Part shown: one piece after another, positions 8,579 to 9,601 of the stretch
How the letters are laid out: each line of letters starts with the position of its first letter
Numbering within the stretch: the first letter of the stretch is position 1
Source: Burkholderiales bacterium
GTDB lineage: Bacteria > Pseudomonadota > Gammaproteobacteria > Burkholderiales > Burkholderiaceae
Direction: 5' to 3'
Assembly: GCA_903643055.1 (NCBI GenBank)
Contig: CAHJWV010000684.1
Span: forward strand, 1-9,601
DNA: 9,601 nt
Translations under genes and position numbers: made by a program
Notes under the pieces: model-generated
Databases searched by the model: none
The model's input: only the letters and a program-made list of their open reading frames with translations
Told to the model about the DNA's origin: nothing

Positions 8579-9555
8579 AAACGACGAAATTAGGTTCTTC
8601 CAATCTCTCAAGCGAAGCCGTGGGCCTGGGCACCTGGGCCATGGGCGGCTGGAAATGGGGCGGCGCCGATGATGCCGCGGCCATCGAATCGATCCGCGCC
8701 TCGCTCGACGCCGGCGTCAGCATGATCGACACGGCACCGGCCTATGGCCTGGGCCATGCCGAGCGCCTGGTCGGCGAGGCCGTCAAAGGCCGGCGCGAAA
8801 AGGCCTTGATCGCGACCAAGTGCGGCCTCGTCTGGCACACGCAGAAAGGCACGCATTTTTTCGATCAGGCCGGCAAGCCGGTCTACAAGCACCTGGGCCG
8901 CGAATCGATTCTTTATGAATTCGAACAAAGCCTGCAGCGCCTGCAGACCGACTACATCGACCTGTACATCACGCACTGGCAAGACGTCACCACGCCGGTG
9001 GCCGAGACCATGGGCACGCTCTTGGAGCTGAAGGCACAAGGCAAGATCCGCGCGATCGGCGTCAGCAACGTCAACGCCGAGACCTTGGCCGAATACCTGA
9101 AGCACGGCCCGGTCGATTCGATCCAGGAGCGCTACAGCCTGATCGATCGCCAGATCGAAACGACGCTGGTGCCGCTTTGCCGCGAGCACAACGTGGCGGT
9201 GGTCGGTTATTCGTCCTTGGCGCTGGGCCTGTTGGCCGGGCCGATCGACCCCGATCGCCAGTTCACCGGCGACGACCAGCGCGCGACCAACGTGCGATTC
9301 AGCGCGGCCAACCGGCTGAAGCTGAAGGGCTTCTTCCAGGAACTGGAGCCGCTGCGCAAGCGGCTGGACTGCTCGTTCGCGCAATTGATGATCGCGTGGA
9401 CGGTGGCCAGTGGCTGGATCACGGTCGCGTTGTGCGGCGCACGCAATGCGCAGCAATCGATCGAGAACGCTGGCGCAGGCCGCGTCGAAATCGACAGCGA
9501 AGGCCTGGCACTGATCGAGGCCGCCGCCAAGCAGCATTTGAGCAACCTCACCTGA
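8575..9555 (+). CDS. Aldo-keto reductase (IolS/AKR11-like)
   Basis: This 326-residue cytoplasmic TIM-barrel oxidoreductase is likely NAD(P)H-linked. The catalytic tetrad is visible: Asp52 and Tyr57 in MIDTAPAYGLGHAERLVGEA, Lys82 in IATKCG, His134 in DLYITHW. Other family marks are the N-terminal LGSSNLSSEAVGLGTWAMGG, RLQTDYIDLY (122-131), GKIRAIGVSN (156-165) and the cofactor-binding segment ALCGARNAQQSIENAG (285-300). The overall pattern recalls IolS/YajO-type reductases (AKR11-like, from memory). Being last in the transporter operon with an ATGA overlap to the permease, it probably acts on the imported compound, either reducing an aldose or ketose to a polyol for the kinase or oxidising a sugar. 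Direction and substrate cannot be read from sequence. A perfect hairpin begins 15 bases after its stop. Confidence 0.93.
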   Translation: MKTTKLGSSNLSSEAVGLGTWAMGGWKWGGADDAAAIESIRASLDAGVSMIDTAPAYGLGHAERLVGEAVKGRREKALIATKCGLVWHTQKGTHFFDQAGKPVYKHLGRESILYEFEQSLQRLQTDYIDLYITHWQDVTTPVAETMGTLLELKAQGKIRAIGVSNVNAETLAEYLKHGPVDSIQERYSLIDRQIETTLVPLCREHNVAVVGYSSLALGLLAGPIDPDRQFTGDDQRATNVRFSAANRLKLKGFFQELEPLRKRLDCSFAQLMIAWTVASGWITVALCGARNAQQSIENAGAGRVEIDSEGLALIEAAAKQHLSNLT

Positions 9556-9570
9556 TCCGGTGAACGTTCG

Positions 9571-9601
9571 GCTGGAGGCTGGCTGCGCGCCAGCCTCCAG
9601 C
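9571..9601 (+). terminator. Strong hairpin after the rightward operon
   Basis: GCTGGAGGCTGGC (9571-9583) and GCCAGCCTCCAGC (9589-9601) are perfect 13-base complements around the loop TGCGC, 15 bases beyond the reductase stop. Placement and strength fit a transcription terminator. The window ends with the last stem base, so a following T-run cannot be checked. It may also be bidirectional. Confidence 0.7.

Noticed and set aside
8608..9537. 309-codon minus-strand frame opposite the aldo-keto reductase
   Set aside because: A shadow of a gene with an intact catalytic tetrad; no recognisable motif on the minus strand.

Overview
The window is GC-rich outside its first ~700 bases. It carries one tightly packed catabolic locus in two divergent arms that share a ~144-base control region (4774-4917). 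Gene style, GC content, a twin-arginine signal on the binding protein and protein resemblance suggest a high-GC proteobacterium, most likely a Burkholderiales-type betaproteobacterium. That placement is inference from overall look, not from a marker gene.

Leftward arm (minus strand, in transcription order): an FGGY-family carbohydrate/polyol kinase (4773-3229), a GlpD/EryB-type FAD-dependent polyol-phosphate dehydrogenase (3232-1454), and a GntR-family, HutC-subfamily regulator with a UTRA ligand domain (1457-699). Both junctions are 4-base stop/start overlaps (ATGA, then GTGA). Rightward arm (plus strand): a Tat-exported sugar-binding protein (4918-5952), an RbsA-type double ATPase (5949-7499), an RbsC-type permease (7499-8578) and an aldo-keto reductase (8575-9555), again with every junction overlapping. 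A perfect 13-bp stem at 9571-9601 closes this arm at the window edge.

How the genes may work together (inference): the ABC importer brings in a small sugar or polyol, the aldo-keto reductase interconverts carbonyl and alcohol forms, the kinase phosphorylates, and the flavoprotein oxidises the polyol phosphate to a keto-phosphate, passing electrons to quinone. The regulator probably senses a pathway compound. The kit of FGGY kinase, GlpD-like enzyme and CUT2 importer recalls erythritol (ery) and other tetritol loci. The usual later ery enzymes (EryC, isomerases) are absent here and the regulator family differs, so the substrate is open.

Control region: a 10-base near-palindrome TGTTATGACA occurs twice, once abutting the kinase start codon and once 48 bases before the binding-protein start. 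This is the best operator candidate for the local GntR regulator. A two-codon upstream ORF lies directly before the kinase start, and a small inverted repeat lies in the binding-protein leader.

Bases 1-698 have visibly lower GC, hold only short unrecognised reading frames and small inverted repeats, and look non-coding or decayed.
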